Origin: Bombus terrestris
Taxonomy: Eukaryota; Arthropoda; Insecta; Hymenoptera; Apidae
NCBI RefSeq assembly: GCF_910591885.1
Contig: NC_063277.1
Location: 992,001 to 1,056,000, forward strand
Direction of reading: 5' to 3'
Length of the DNA stretch: 64,000 nucleotides
Position 1 is the first letter of the stretch, and each line of letters starts with the position of its first letter. The notes under the pieces were generated by a model. The model had not been told where the DNA came from and ran no database searches. It saw nothing but the letters and a program-made list of their open reading frames with translations. Made by a program: the position numbers and the translations under genes. Of this stretch, positions 51,437 to 63,710 are shown piece after piece.

Positions 51437-53400
51437 CTACTAATATTGAACTATTATCGTTTAATGCGTATCACGTTTGTTAATACATTTGCGAATAAAT
51501 GGACGAACATATTGTTAACTTGCGTCAAAAATTGAATTTCTTGAGCGACATAAGTGCAAAGTTAAATACATAGCTACCAATACATTTTCCTAAATATACT
51601 ACTCAAAATATCTGAAAAGGTCGGTGCAAATTCAAACAAAATCATTGAAAGAATCCAGTTAAATTATGAAGTATTTTTCAGTCAATACATTAAATTGTGA
51701 CTATAATTGTCCGTTAATAACTGTAATTGCATCGATGGCTCGCTACATATCAGAGGATCCGCGTACAAAGGAACTTGCATGCGCGAGATTCCGATTGGGA
51801 CGATCGATCAAGCATCCTGAATTTCGAGCGCGTGTCCACCGATCTTCATCCTCCCAATTATGTGCTCGATGACACGCAAAAAATTAAATTAGATGGAAAA
51901 ATTAAATTACATGGAGAAGAAGATGATAAAAAATGACCATTTAACCAGACGTTAAAGAACATTTGAAACGAAAATGGCTAGTACGAGAACGAATTATCTT
52001 GCAGCATCCTCCGGTATCCTATGCAAACGTACCAAACCCGCGCACGAAATTCATGCATCGAGTGCCCTGAAATTGCCACGCTCTAATTAGCAACTCTGTC
52101 GATTCATCTATGACTTATTGTTGCCACTCGTAAATACAATTATCCAAGTGACAATGGCAAATCAATCGATAGTCATAAATAACGATACGAGCTACCGATA
52201 GTTCGCATAACGACCGATGTAGAAACTGAATTTTCGTGGCGTACCACGGAATCATTTTCAGGAAGGAAGGAAATGCGAAACACGTTTCGAAGAGGCACGC
52301 CTCTGAAATTATTTCATCGTGGACAGGATCGTTAAATTGATACACGAGCCGGGTTGCGTTACGAACGATGTACAACGCGGTACGTCGGTTCTTGCGCTCT
52401 TTCGGCGAGCTGAACAACCGGTCGAATTATTAAACCGTGCCAAAATGATTAGTACGTCCGTGGAAATGAATGACCGACCGATGGCTGATGCTCCCTGTGC
52501 GTTTTGTGAATACAAAATGCTATTGCGGGTCTCGCGCGTTCCCCCGTTTGAGAAATCGTCTCTCATGATTGTTTGGCAAATTTCGCAGCGCAGTAAATTT
52601 ACGACGATGTTGCGCGCGAAAGACGATCCGTGTAATGCGCGAAGTTACTTCTCGTAGAGAAACGAAGCGAAGACATTTTGTATCGGGAAATGTTAACACG
52701 ATTTCCCCTACTTTGGAGCGCGGTATCAGGAGAAAGAAAACAAACGAAAGCCGAAGCAGCCAATGTTCGAATTAAGCAGCTAACCTCGAACGTATGCGAG
52801 AAACGAGGGGGAAGCTAAGCAAAAATGGAAGTAGGAAGTTGAAACGGTGCATCGGCTGAAGTAATATTTTTCCACGTATCGATTCCTACGACTATGGCTA
52901 CAAGTTTCCAGTGGAATTCTGTCGATCGCACGTCATCCCTCGCACGAGTCTTTTTAACCCCCAGGAGCGTGCCGCTGACGGGAAAGTTACCGCTTCGAGT
53001 GGAACTTTTTAGAAGTTCGCCCGGGGGAGTGGCGCGGAGATTAGCCCTGGGGAATTAGAGTTTCCGGTGTACAATGAGTAGAATTCAGAAACGTCTAACC
53101 GTAGAAAAATCGATCGGTTTCTTAGTTCTGTAAACGTTTCACATTTTTCCATCGATAACTTTGCCTCTTAATGTTTGGACCAAGAAGAATACTTCCGAAT
53201 AATGCGATAGCAAATATCGCTCGACATCTGATCGTCAACTGTCTTACAATGTCATTTACGACTTCACCGGTTAATCCCAACTATCTCTTTTTAAAACGTT
53301 TCTTACGAATAAGATATAATTTTCGCGTTAAATTTACCAATGATTAACTGGTAATGTCTCCGCTACTTTCGTACGAATTCTATACTTGCAAAGAGGCCAA

Positions 53401-53612
53401 GCTTATGCAGTTTAGACATAACCTTGTTTAGTCTTGCATATAGCCTTATTTAATCCTGTATAATCCCATTTAAACTTGCATCAGTCTTGTTTCCAACACA
53501 CGATCTCGTTTAATCTTGCGTAGTCTTACACAGCCTTATAATAGTCTTGCAAAGCTTTGTATAATCTTGCACAGACTTACATGGCCTTACGCAGTTTCGC
53601 ATAGCCCCTGAT
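53401..53612 (+). repeat. Degenerate TAGTCTTGCA-type satellite
   Basis: About 210 bases are made of poorly conserved short units around CTTGCATAG, CCTTATTTA, GTCTTGCAAAG and CTTACACAGCC, spaced mostly 10-20 bp apart. CTTGC occurs seven times and CCTTA or CTTAC several more. It ends in unique sequence. It looks like an old tandem array decayed by substitution. Function is unknown. Confidence 0.65.
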
Positions 53613-53927
53613 AGAACATACTTTATAGACTCAAGATACTTTCTATTAATTCCATACCTCCCTAACACCTCCGTGAAGCATTAGTTTCTATTCGAAAAGC
53701 TTAAAATTATACGATATTGTTTCTAGTTTAATATATCGCATATTGTGCTAAAAATAAGAAAGTAGCTGAAACGATCCGTTATACAAATTCAAATAATTAG
53801 ATAGTCTTCGTGCGAAACAAAATTTAACCAAGTTCGTTGTATTCGTCAAATCGAAAAGATAATTGTTTGAAAAGTACGATAAAGCCAGGAAAGCCTACTC
53901 GACCTCGATAATCAAGCACGATCACCG

Positions 53928-53928
<1 letters not shown>

Positions 53929-53964
<36 letters not shown>
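53929..53964 (+). repeat. (CAG)12 microsatellite
   Basis: Twelve perfect CAG units. A plus frame of 63 codons (53863-54054) reads them as polyglutamine and the minus frame as polyleucine. Neither frame has other coding support, so I treat this as a repeat; a polyglutamine exon cannot be fully excluded. Confidence 0.92.
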
Positions 53965-53965
<1 letters not shown>

Positions 53966-56399
53966 GGCGGCAATCTGTAAAAAATATCTTTTATCGAGCG
54001 GCTGTTCTCGACACTCGTACAATAGGCATACAAGGTAGAAGTATTAACCTTTAATTGCGTTGCCGTATACGTATACTACTCGGCTGGTTATGACGTTTAG
54101 CAGAAGTTGCAAAACAGCCTGTAGCGATTGTAGTGTGCGTCTCGCGTTCTAATTGGATTCCACGCGTACAAACTACAGTTTAATATTTTTCTCGCTTTGA
54201 TAACCGAAAGCCACACTTTTATTCCAGATTGCAATGGCACCATGATCAGCGTCGCTGTTAAACGCACAAAGTAGCAAATCGTTGCACAACGCATCTAACC
54301 ATCGTTTAATACGGCATTCTCGCGCGTTTCGTTTCGCAAAAGAGTCGACTGCGTTCGCATGTGATTTATAAATAGCAATAAAATGTCGTGGAAACGAATA
54401 AATGAAACGTGAAATTCGCTTTGTAAATAATTCAATGGTACTCCAGCGGCTGGGTGAAGGGCACTTGCACACGAGAGGAGAGCGCATTACGAGATTGTGG
54501 CCAACTTCGTATACCCTTTCGACCGTGCTTGTATTTAAAACTGAAATGGGCAAAAAAGCGATGCGAAATGGGCGAACGAGCGACCTGCGAGTGGATGTTC
54601 TCTCAGAATGCTTTCAGATTAGAGAACGCATTTCACTGTTCGATAGTCTTTTTTCCAAGATCTTTGCTCAAAGGTTAAATCGAACATATTTATAAAATAT
54701 ATAGAACATAATACTATTTATTCCGTTGTCTGGAACTTGCTGCATACATTTTTATAATCAAATTTTTATAAAATAGACGTGATTTTATATACTTTTACAA
54801 ATAAACTAATATCAAAACTTTCTAATTACTTCGAAATTTCTCACGCACTGACAATCTTAAATTATTATTGGTACAGGTACTGATGTACGAGCTATTTAGA
54901 GTTACCTGTTACATCAAAGTCTGTTGAAACTTTTAAACGTGCACCAGTAAAGCAACGCTAAGTACTTTCGGCACGGTGTCTCTCGGATACACGTACCAGT
55001 GAAACTCAAGCAGCCGACATATTATACGAACATATATCTATATATATACGTACATACGAAGGAGATGGTTGCTTCGACCGGTGGTGAAATTCAAAGTTCT
55101 CGCTGCCTGACATTAATTAACACGTTCGTGACCGTTGCGTCAAAGGAACAAAAGGCTTCCTTTTCCGTTTCTACCGAGAGACGATAGTTTGTTCTGGTTT
55201 TGTTCTTGCGTGTCGTTGCACCGATCTAGCAAATTGCATCGAGCAACTACGACAGCCTCGCCATGTTCTATACTTAGTACAGCATTTCGTTCTAGCTACT
55301 TGCTCGGACGTATGTCCACGAGGAATCAATTTTTCCGTATAGTCGATTCGAAGGTGTATGATGTCCTTGGGGAGCTATAGCTTCATCAGGTAGAACACGA
55401 TAAGGGATAACAAGAGGAATACTTTTGGCAATAAAGGGAATTCGATTGATATCGTAAATTTGCGTATCGCACGAGGGTCTTGTTAATTTGGCGTTGCAGA
55501 ATCTGAATGAAATCTAATTAATCTCGATTTCCTACGTAACGTTAACATTAGCGGCGATTTTTGTACCGAAAAATCACTTTTACGTTGCATCAAATTTTTA
55601 ATCTAACAGAACGTAACTCGAGCTTTGATTTCGATAATTGAACTTTTACAAAGGATTGAAAATGGATTTCGTAAATACTTCAACGGTGATAATGGTGAAT
55701 TATCGATTTTTCTTTTGTGCCTACGGTATTGCATTATACCGGTAGTGCATAAAGCGCAGACTACTACACATACTAGCGAAAAATGCATTGTGTGTATATC
55801 CAAATTGTTTTAATAAAAAAAGAGAGTTATACGTATAGAACCATTTGCAGCTCCTGCAATGTAATAATATCATATGCGAGAAATACGGACTGAACGTTCG
55901 AAACACTGATCAGCATTTTAATATTTCTAACTCTACAATTGCCATAGATCGGATTACAATACAATGGCGAAATATTCTCATTTCAATAATCTATATTCAC
56001 CAAAGGAGAAAATATAATGTTTTGTACGTTTAAAAATTAAAATTTCAATGAAATATCGTTACAAAGACATAAAGAAGCTAGCGGAAAATATCTTTCGTAT
56101 AATGCTCTTCGTACTATAATAACGAAATAAATTTTGTGCTTTCTCCTCGATATCGATCTCTCGATATCAAATACGCTTTCTGTTATTTACAGGCTTACGT
56201 ATACACGTGTACGTATAAAAATATAAATATAAATACAGGAGCGTGTGCGCACACGTGTGTACGGCAAAAGAGTTCGCTTAATATTCATAACGTCTCTTCC
56301 CCTGTGGCAATTCTAAACACATTTTAATAACATTTTTTACGGTGCTCTTCCTACACGGCTCAAAAGCTTCACGGCCGCTTTTAGAATGCTTCGGTCAAG

Positions 56400-56620
56400 T
56401 TAAGAACAAGGATGAAAAAAGACAATTGCGTTCACGAGACAAGAGTCGAGATAGAAGGACGAAGGAAGAGAGGAAAAGATGGTGGAACAGAGACGCAGTG
56501 GAAAAAGAAGAAGCAAGAACAAATGGTAATGGAGAAGCGGAGGAAAGAACGATGAAAAGAAAGAATAACTGCTAGAACGAAGGAAAAAAGGAAAAGATGG
56601 GCAAGGAAAGGGGAGAATGG
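56400..56620 (+). repeat. Purine-rich low-complexity tract
   Basis: About 220 bases are strongly biased to A and G on the plus strand (GGAAGAGAGG, AAAGAAGAAGC and GGAAAAAAGG blocks). The overlapping plus and minus frames (77 and 102 codons) reflect this bias: Lys/Arg/Glu on one strand, Phe/Leu/Ser on the other. Confidence 0.65.
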
Positions 56621-57067
56621 AAACTTTACCTCCTTCAGTACCCCCGGAGCTTCGTCTCTTTTTACGACGGAATATTTTGCTGGCTCTTTCAACTCTCTCC
56701 TCTCGCTTTCAACCATCGAACGAATGAACGAACCGAACAACCAACCAGCGAACCAATCTCTCCCCCTTTTCGCACCGGTTGAAACTCGGCCACGAAGTTT
56801 CGCAAAGTCTCGCCGCGGGAAAAATCGAAAACGCTTGAAAGCTCCCGGGTGTTTTTACGCTGACACATTTTTCCACGAAGGAAGAAGGATTGCTACCGTT
56901 TACCGAAACGATCGATCACCAAATTTTTAGGTTCCATAGTTTCGTCAGTTTTCTTTCGTTCGGGCTTCTCATCGGATCCTCGTACAAATCGATGAGATAT
57001 CGAACGAACTCGGAATCGTCTAGAGAGAATTGCTTTAATTGTAGTCAACCACATGTGTGGAGTATAT

Positions 57068-57688
57068 TTATAGCAATACATGGACTCTCTGTAATTCCAG
57101 CAGCGATATTAACCACAACCACCGCAACGTCGTACTCTGTTTAACTCGTGAAAGCAAGTGCCAGTAACCGTCGAGCAATACCTCTAGAAATACGGAAAAA
57201 ATCATCTCGGCGGGTTGAACGAATCGCGAATAAGCAATATTTTCAACATCACTGCTAAGCTGCATATTATTTCGAGCGGAAGCTTGAAAAAGACGGTCGT
57301 CGTGTACTAGTTTTCGCAAGGCGGCGGCCACGAGCAACGATATTTTTGCAGACAATGTATCGGAAGGTCGCTGGGGAAGGCAAATCTGTTCCGCATCTCG
57401 ACGGCATATCGGCGGAGAATAATGTAACGTCATTGGTGCCGCCACGAAGAGAGATGAGAAATTAAGTGAACCGTGGAGGATCGTATCGTCGACGGCGGAA
57501 AATGTATACTGCAGGCCGCTTAAGCCTCTCCTTGCGCAGCCAGCCGAGTGCATCCACGATGGAAAATAATATTTGTCCGTTGGGATACCAACGGAAAAGA
57601 CGTACTTTATCGTCTTCCTCCAACGACCCTCGCCTCGATCTTTGATTCCACCGATTGTCCCCTGTCGGTCTAACTTTGCCTTCGTCAA
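57068..57688 (-). CDS. Longest open frame, unidentified, probably not a gene
   Basis: At 206 codons this is the longest open frame in the window. It lies in GC-richer DNA, where stop codons are rarer. The product has no signal peptide, membrane segment or motif that I recognise; its Cys, His and Trp are scattered. There is no clear splice structure or upstream promoter. It is listed only because its length is somewhat beyond what I would expect by chance in this composition. A conserved coding exon or a chance frame are both possible; I favour chance. Confidence 0.12.
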   Translation of the reverse strand: MTKAKLDRQGTIGGIKDRGEGRWRKTIKYVFSVGIPTDKYYFPSWMHSAGCARRGLSGLQYTFSAVDDTILHGSLNFSSLFVAAPMTLHYSPPICRRDAEQICLPQRPSDTLSAKISLLVAAALRKLVHDDRLFQASARNNMQLSSDVENIAYSRFVQPAEMIFSVFLEVLLDGYWHLLSRVKQSTTLRWLWLISLLELQRVHVLL

Positions 57689-58729
57689 ATCATCTCACCA
57701 TGAGATCGCCCTTTCTCATTACATCTCTGTACCTCTTCCCACACTTTTCTATCATTCAGTTTCTACCTAGTACGTAACAAACGTTCGAAATGTTCGATCA
57801 CCGATCCAAGATATATTTTGATTATTTGGATTGATTACCAAATACGGAATATTTTATGGGATATAAGGTGAAAAATCGGGAATAAAATTGTTAAATAACG
57901 CGTTGATTACTGCAAGTAAGAGTTGTCCTATTTCCTAAAGCAATTTACATATCCATATTCACATCTTCATACACGAGAATCCACATGTCCTGAAAGAAAA
58001 ATTCATCAATCCTGTTGTGTAACACGAAATTTTCAATTTCCCGGCGTTTACTTGTCGAGGTAATACCTTCCTGTCTGGACTAATTTTTATCGCAATCGAA
58101 ATATCGATCCAACTATACCGTGACCAATTCTCATCGACCCAGCGTGTCCCTAGCGAAAGGGTTGCGCGGCGCAACTCGCATTTTCCCAAATAACCCCCTT
58201 GTTGCTTTCCCCCGCCGCACGATACCACCCTTCGCTCTACACTCCGCCCCTTTTTCCCAGCCAAACAATCTCTCTACGTAGCACGTGGACGACCGAAGGA
58301 TCGATATTTATCGGCGTGTTGTATGAAATTCTGACGACACCGGCCGGTGACTCTCATTTGTGACAGCTTCGTTGTGTGCGACGAATCGTTTTGATGAACT
58401 ACGCTCGTATACGCGCCAAACATATTCTTATCTTTCGTGATCACACGACGTGAATTACTTCGCGTACCAATCCCTTCCACCGCATCAATTATTTACGCGA
58501 AAACACTTTCATCGCGTCGTTGCTCAGTTGCAGTAACTTTTTAAAACTATTTTATTGAAAATAAAGATCGCCACTTGCGAATGTTTATAGGGACGAGATT
58601 ACAGGTTAGAATGCACGTCATCGTAGCGTTGAAACACGCCCGGATGTTGATGCGATTAACTGGCATTAACCGAAGAACTTCTTAGGCAGTTCGTTGCACC
58701 ATCGTCCTGTTCTATTTCGATTGAAAGTA

Positions 58730-58947
58730 TTAGGTTGTCCGAAAAGTGTTTTTCTTTCGCAAACGTGTTTTTTACAACAGTGCAGCTTCATACAAACGTG
58801 AAACCAAGTCTGTGAAGTCTGTGTCGCGGCGTTTATCTCAACATAGCAAAATAGATCGTACGTAATTCGACAAAATAATATAAATCAAAAAACGTTGTAC
58901 GTCTATCATTTCTCCATAAAACGAAAGAAACTTTTCGGACAACCTAA
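58730..58947. mobile_element. Mariner-type MITE, short copy
   Basis: The left end TTAGGTTGTCCGAAAAGTG follows TA (58728-58729). The right end reads CTTTTCGGACAACCTAA, followed by TG instead of TA, so one base of the target duplication has probably mutated. The length is 218 bp with no coding content. Its last 100 bp align with the right end of the 21677-22197 element (shared blocks such as AAAATAATATAAA and AAACG.AAGAAAC), while the interiors differ. The two are therefore separately deleted members of one mariner family. Confidence 0.87.
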
Positions 58948-60102
58948 TGCTTCTGACTCTGAGCTGGAATAGGTAGTCGGATGTCTGATAAGTTGCGAAT
59001 ATCTGGCTAAGAGGTGTTCGTAAGTTGCATGCAAATGAGGTAAATGAGGGGAATGATACTAATGTAATGTATCAATAACCGTTTGATATCGAGTCGGACG
59101 TTGCAATGGGTTGGATGGTTACAGTGGATTTGAATTTGTGATACAAAACAAAAGTTGTTCGGAGAAAATAATACGTACCAAGATATGTACTGATACAGGT
59201 ATCGTAATCACACTCTTGAGTCATGAACGGAACATGCGAATATTGGCAGTTCGTAGAAAAACTGTAAAACAGATTTATTCGAGTTCATTTTGTTTCAATG
59301 TAAAAAGTAAAGAGACCCGAAGCATAAAAACCTGCCCATTGATTTATTAGCAAATTGACAACAATGTGCGAGTAATTACCTCTACACGTATCTAAGATCA
59401 ATGAGGTCCCCCGAGCGTAACAGAGACAGAAATACGACAGGGGAAGTGGAAAACCGGCACTGTGAACGAGCATCGAGGTCCTCCATTTTCGAACGGTAAC
59501 GGGTCAATACCCAAGAGATTGCGAGCCGAATTAGTATTTAATAGTAAAAGTTTCGTTCACCGAGGAAGCTATCTTTCCTATCGGGAGCCCGGAAGATAGA
59601 AAAAGAAAGGACTGCGTAAACGGAACGATGTTGCTCTCGCGAACATCTTTTAGAACGAATGAACCCGTAAATAAGAACAGACTATTTCCAACGCGAATTT
59701 CCCGTTTAAATCAACCTGAAATATCCGAGCGAAGGAAGAGCATGATCGAGTTAGTTAAGAAACTTCGACTAAAAGCGTGTCGATGGATTTAGACTTCTTA
59801 GAATATATTTTACCGTATTACGTAAAATATGAAAATTTCGCGACACTTGTCGATATCCCTGCTATATTATGCAACTGTATTGTTAATTTTCAATTAACTC
59901 GCATATCGTATTAGTACACGCCTTCTGCACGCAAGCTATCTTTTTCAGCATCCAACTAAAACCATATTCCCCAAACAGTACCGAACTTCTTCAAACGTTT
60001 TTCGATGTGCACCTAATATTTGAACCTACGAAAACGCTATTCGAAGGAATAACTAATCCATAAAAACATACAGGAGCAAACAGATCGAGAGAAAGAGAGC
60101 GA

Positions 60103-60106
<4 letters not shown>

Positions 60107-60133
<27 letters not shown>
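60107..60133 (+). repeat. (GA)13 microsatellite
   Basis: A near-perfect GA tract of 27 bases with purine-rich flanks from about 60080. It is a possible GAGA-factor site, but a simple repeat is the safer reading. Confidence 0.9.
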
Positions 60134-60138
<5 letters not shown>

Positions 60139-60842
60139 AAATAAAGACGGGCAAAAAATATAGTCTCATCAGTTTCGGCCGATTTCCCCACGGAGTTTCC
60201 CTTCAGCCCAGCATTTCATATTCGTCAAGCAGGCCGACACGGACACAGGGCCTTCGTCGAACAGACGAGCAAACCGACCAGGGACACGTTGCTAGCGACA
60301 AATTAAAGCGACCTCCGCTGGTCGCATTCGATCGGACAGAATTGCGCAAGGGCGGTGCTCTGACCGCATAAAAACGCAACCGACACGAGCCCGGAGAAAG
60401 TAAAAGAATAAACGCAAAGAGGAAGAGACGAAGGAAAAGGAATAGAAGAAGCGAAAAGATTCGACAGTTGGCTCGGTACGACGATACGCACACCTGTTTC
60501 GCCCGGATAATGAATGAACCGTGGGTGGAGGAGGACGTTGCCGGATGCTGCCAAGATTCACGTCACGCTTATATTTACTCAAGTACACCGACACCGAAGA
60601 GAGCTCGAGGCCTGACTTTCTGCTTCGCTTTCCCGTCTCTTTTCCCTGTTGTTGTCGCTTTTAGGAGAACACTTTTGGTATCGTTTGCTAGCGATTATCA
60701 CCTGGGTGGATCTTTGTTGACTTTACCGCTGTCTTCCTCTTTCTACTCACCGATAATTGTGCCGAGAAGCTTCGTGAATGCCCTAGCTGCCATGAATTTC
60801 AATTCGACACCGCCTGCTCTCGGCAAGATGTGTCATATTATA

Positions 60843-61005
60843 CAGTTTATTCCTTTGATTCCGTGTCTTCGGTTGTATTTAATTCGTTGCTCGATGAATT
60901 TTTGTATGTGATTATTCCTTTAGGTTTAAGTTTATTCAGTTTATTCCTTTGATACTGTGTCTTTAGTTGTATTTAATTCACGGTTCGATGAATTTTTGTA
61001 TGTGA
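60843..61005 (+). repeat. 69 bp tandem duplication
   Basis: Copy one (60843-60911) and copy two (60937-61005) are each 69 bp and are separated by 25 bp. Both run from CAGTTTATTCCTTTGAT to GATGAATTTTTGTATGTGA, with a handful of internal differences. The two copies show no coding or terminal-repeat features. This looks like a local duplication of moderate age. Confidence 0.85.
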
Positions 61006-62539
61006 GCTGATACATCTATACTAAAATAACGGAGAGTTTGATAATTTTCCTTAAATATGAGACCAAGGTTTTTTTTAAATAAACTTTTCCAAAGTAACGT
61101 CATTTCCGCTTCTTTCCGTCTTAACGTCATTTCGTCTTTATTTTCAATGTGAATTGCTTTGAATACTTCCTTTATCGAGTATATCGATTTTCAGAAAACG
61201 CTTCAGTGTAGGTTCAAACTGTTGACATTATTTTGAAAGTGTTCGGCATACATTTAAATAATCATTGAAAAGTATGTAAATACTGATATTTTTTGGCAGT
61301 AACGCGTAATTACGAGTATGAAATTGCGCCTTAGGAAAATAAATCAAGTTGACAGCACAGAGGTAGTGACAGAAGTTATTAGGTCTGTCTTGTGACGACG
61401 CAAATTAAATTCATTAGTAAAAGCAGAGTCTAACGTGATTCTCGTAAAATGAGTATTACCCAACTGCCCATTGGAATGGTAATGAACTAATAAATCTTAG
61501 AGCAGGTTGCGTGTATTTGTATAATGTAATAAACGTAATTTAATTATCTACGCAATATAGTTTATGTCGTTTTATGGAACTGAAAATGCTATAACGCGAC
61601 TAGTAGAAAAAAGAGTTGATATCAGCTTTCTTAAAAATAAAATTATAACGCAAAAACCACGTTGTATGAAAAAGATGTTTTACATACGACAGATTAAGAA
61701 TATAAGGATGATTAGATTATTCTTGGGAAATTTTATAAATAATCATTACGAAGATGATGATCGAAATGTTTGTTGCGAAACAAATTTTCATAATGAATCC
61801 AAAAGATCTTCATATAGTCATTACGATAGATCGAGTCGATTTAAATTTACAACTTTGTTCAACCGTACATACGCCGGTTAAAGCAAGAACGTGTCGCTCA
61901 GCTTAATCGAACAGAAAGAATTGCAATTATTCCAAAAGACTAATCGCGTACACACCCCGTGTGATGTACGGACAGAACGGAACTAAACGGAAATTAATTG
62001 ACATCAAAAAGCCGTGCTCCGTTCGAACCATCGAGAAATCCGGCCCTATCCCCGGGGAACTCGGCAAACAGAGCATCGCCCCGAGGGAAAACGATTTGCG
62101 AGGAATCTCAGAAAATTTGCTCTCGCGACCCAGGCACGACGTTTCGACTTAATCTCGACACAGAGACGACTCACCCATTTGTATACAGGACTCGTTCCAC
62201 TCTCCTTCTCTCCCTTTTGCTCTTTTACTCGTCCTTCTCCCTCTTTCTCTTTCAGTCCCACTCACCCTTCGTGGCCCCGACCTGGTAAAAGGGTGGCTGC
62301 TGCTCGAAAAAGGGTTGGAGGTGATTGCGTTCCCATTGACATGGGTTTATGGAGTAGCCGAAGACGCGCAGGGTTAGAGGGGGTGGAAACTGAACGACGG
62401 GGTGTATAACGCGACGAATGTACGTGGAGCGAGCAGGTGCTCACCATTTTCGCCCTCTCGACGTACAATCCTTATAGATAACACGTCGTTTGTAACTGTC
62501 ACCGAGCTGGAGACTAGCCGGACTATAGCTACTCGAGTA

Positions 62540-62556
62540 TACAGGGTGTCCCGTAA
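62540..62556 (+). repeat. ACAGGGTGTCCC-type repeat motif
   Basis: ATACAGGGTGTCCCGTAAC matches a motif I associate with the ends of dispersed repeats in hymenopteran genomes. A related ATACGGGGTGTCCTAACC occurs at 20858-20875, and a decayed look-alike (ATAGGATGTTCACGTTAC) near 63748. The element type is not identified. Confidence 0.35.
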
Positions 62557-62559
62557 CGC

Positions 62560-63482
62560 GTTCCATTCTCTTTTCCTCGCTAACATTTCGATAAAACCGT
62601 GACAAGATTTTATCACTTTCTTCGCGCCATCATCGTTTTTCTTTATAAAAATTATACAAAATTCATAAAATTTAGTCATTGTTTCTAATCGAACTAGTCT
62701 GTCACTTTTATTTTGGAAATAATATGGGGAAAGTGATTTTATTTTACGTCAAGAACAAATTATCCGTAAATAGTTCCTTATTTTGTTTTATCTCTGCTTG
62801 AAATCCTGCTCGCATCTTACATAACAACCTCTGTGTGTATCACTGCGTGCACGTAAGCTTGTCGGGAGGCAAAGTGTCAAAAACGAACCAGATTCATGGT
62901 GACTCGAGAAAAAGAATTTAAAAAGTGGTAAAAAGCATGCGCACGCGTGTAGTAGTCACGTTGCTGTTTGATGGTAGCTTATTCGTAAGTTCGCCTTCGT
63001 GTTTTCTTTGTATAGCATGGCGTTTTACGGGTGTTCCTGGTACCGATGATACCTAAGGTCCGTTTAGAACACGGAGCACCGTGTGTCAGTAGAAGCGTCA
63101 GTGACTAATGTTACTCGAAAGTGGATTTGTATACCGGGTGAAATCGATAAAGGTCTGTCGGAAGTATGATAGAAGAAAGGCGGAGTAACAGGAATAATGG
63201 ACACGATAGATTCTAGGAACAGAGAATAATTTTCATTTTAGTTTACAAAAATAAAATATAAAAGATCAAATCTAATAGAGACAATTAATAATGAAGAGAA
63301 CAATAGCACGAATGATAATATCAACGTACGATTTAACGTAGTTGGGAATATTAGACTCCTTTATAACATTTCTCCGCGATTAATAGACTACATAACTGGT
63401 AGCAATAGAAGATATTATTGTCAGACGGGCAGTTATATGTCCTCATTGTTGTTTAATCCTTTTTGCTTTTTTGAATTTTCAG
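62560..63482. other. Unassigned non-coding stretch
   Basis: No gene or strong repeat is recognised. The DNA is AT-rich with short frames only. Confidence 0.55.
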
Positions 63483-63647
63483 CTTTTTGCGAACAGCATG
63501 TATATATGTGGTCCTAACGCTTTCGCTCTTTCATCGATATCAATTGATTATTTATCACGAATTCACGATGTGGTATCTGCGGTTAGAGGCTTTAAGCGGC
63601 ATCCAGCATTTATGTTTAGGACGTTTAACAACGTTTCGCACCTACAG
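63483..63647 (+). CDS. Candidate internal exon of an unidentified gene
   Basis: A 165 bp segment (55 codons, phase 0 at both ends) is open between a strong acceptor (a T-rich tract, then TTTTCAG ending at 63482) and a donor CAG followed by GTTGCG at 63648. The frame begins LFANSMYICGPNAFALSSIS and remains open past the donor to 63710. I recognise no family. The donor is weaker than consensus. As with the candidate at 7644, chance is a real alternative; no joining exon was identified. Confidence 0.17.
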
Positions 63648-63710
63648 GTTGCGCGTGTCGGGGTAGGAGAGGATGTTGCTATAATAACGATACAACAAAT
63701 TAATAATTAG

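Larger units (their letters stand above)
48441..53400. other. Unassigned non-coding stretch
   Basis: No gene is recognised. The DNA is AT-rich to about 51900, with AT microsatellites at 48856-48866 and 49413-49427 and a CT tract at 51402-51436. 52300-53060 is GC-richer with overlapping frames on both strands (112, 100 and 85 codons) and no domain. Confidence 0.5.
53613..58727. other. Unassigned non-coding stretch
   Basis: No gene is recognised. The stretch holds a CAG repeat (53929-53964), a purine-rich tract (56400-56620), and GC-richer DNA at 57080-57700 with a 206-codon minus frame of unknown character. Remaining short frames match nothing. Confidence 0.5.
58950..62530. other. Unassigned non-coding stretch
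   Basis: No gene is recognised. 59990-60910 is GC-richer and purine/pyrimidine-biased, with stacked frames on both strands. 61010-61980 is AT-rich and includes a 105-codon plus frame at 61564-61881. 62000-62530 is GC-rich, with a pyrimidine-rich run at 62190-62280. No domains are seen. Confidence 0.5.

Noticed and set aside
53863..54054. Polyglutamine protein
   Set aside because: The only notable feature is the (CAG)12 tract. The flanking codons show no coding signal and the frame is 63 codons.
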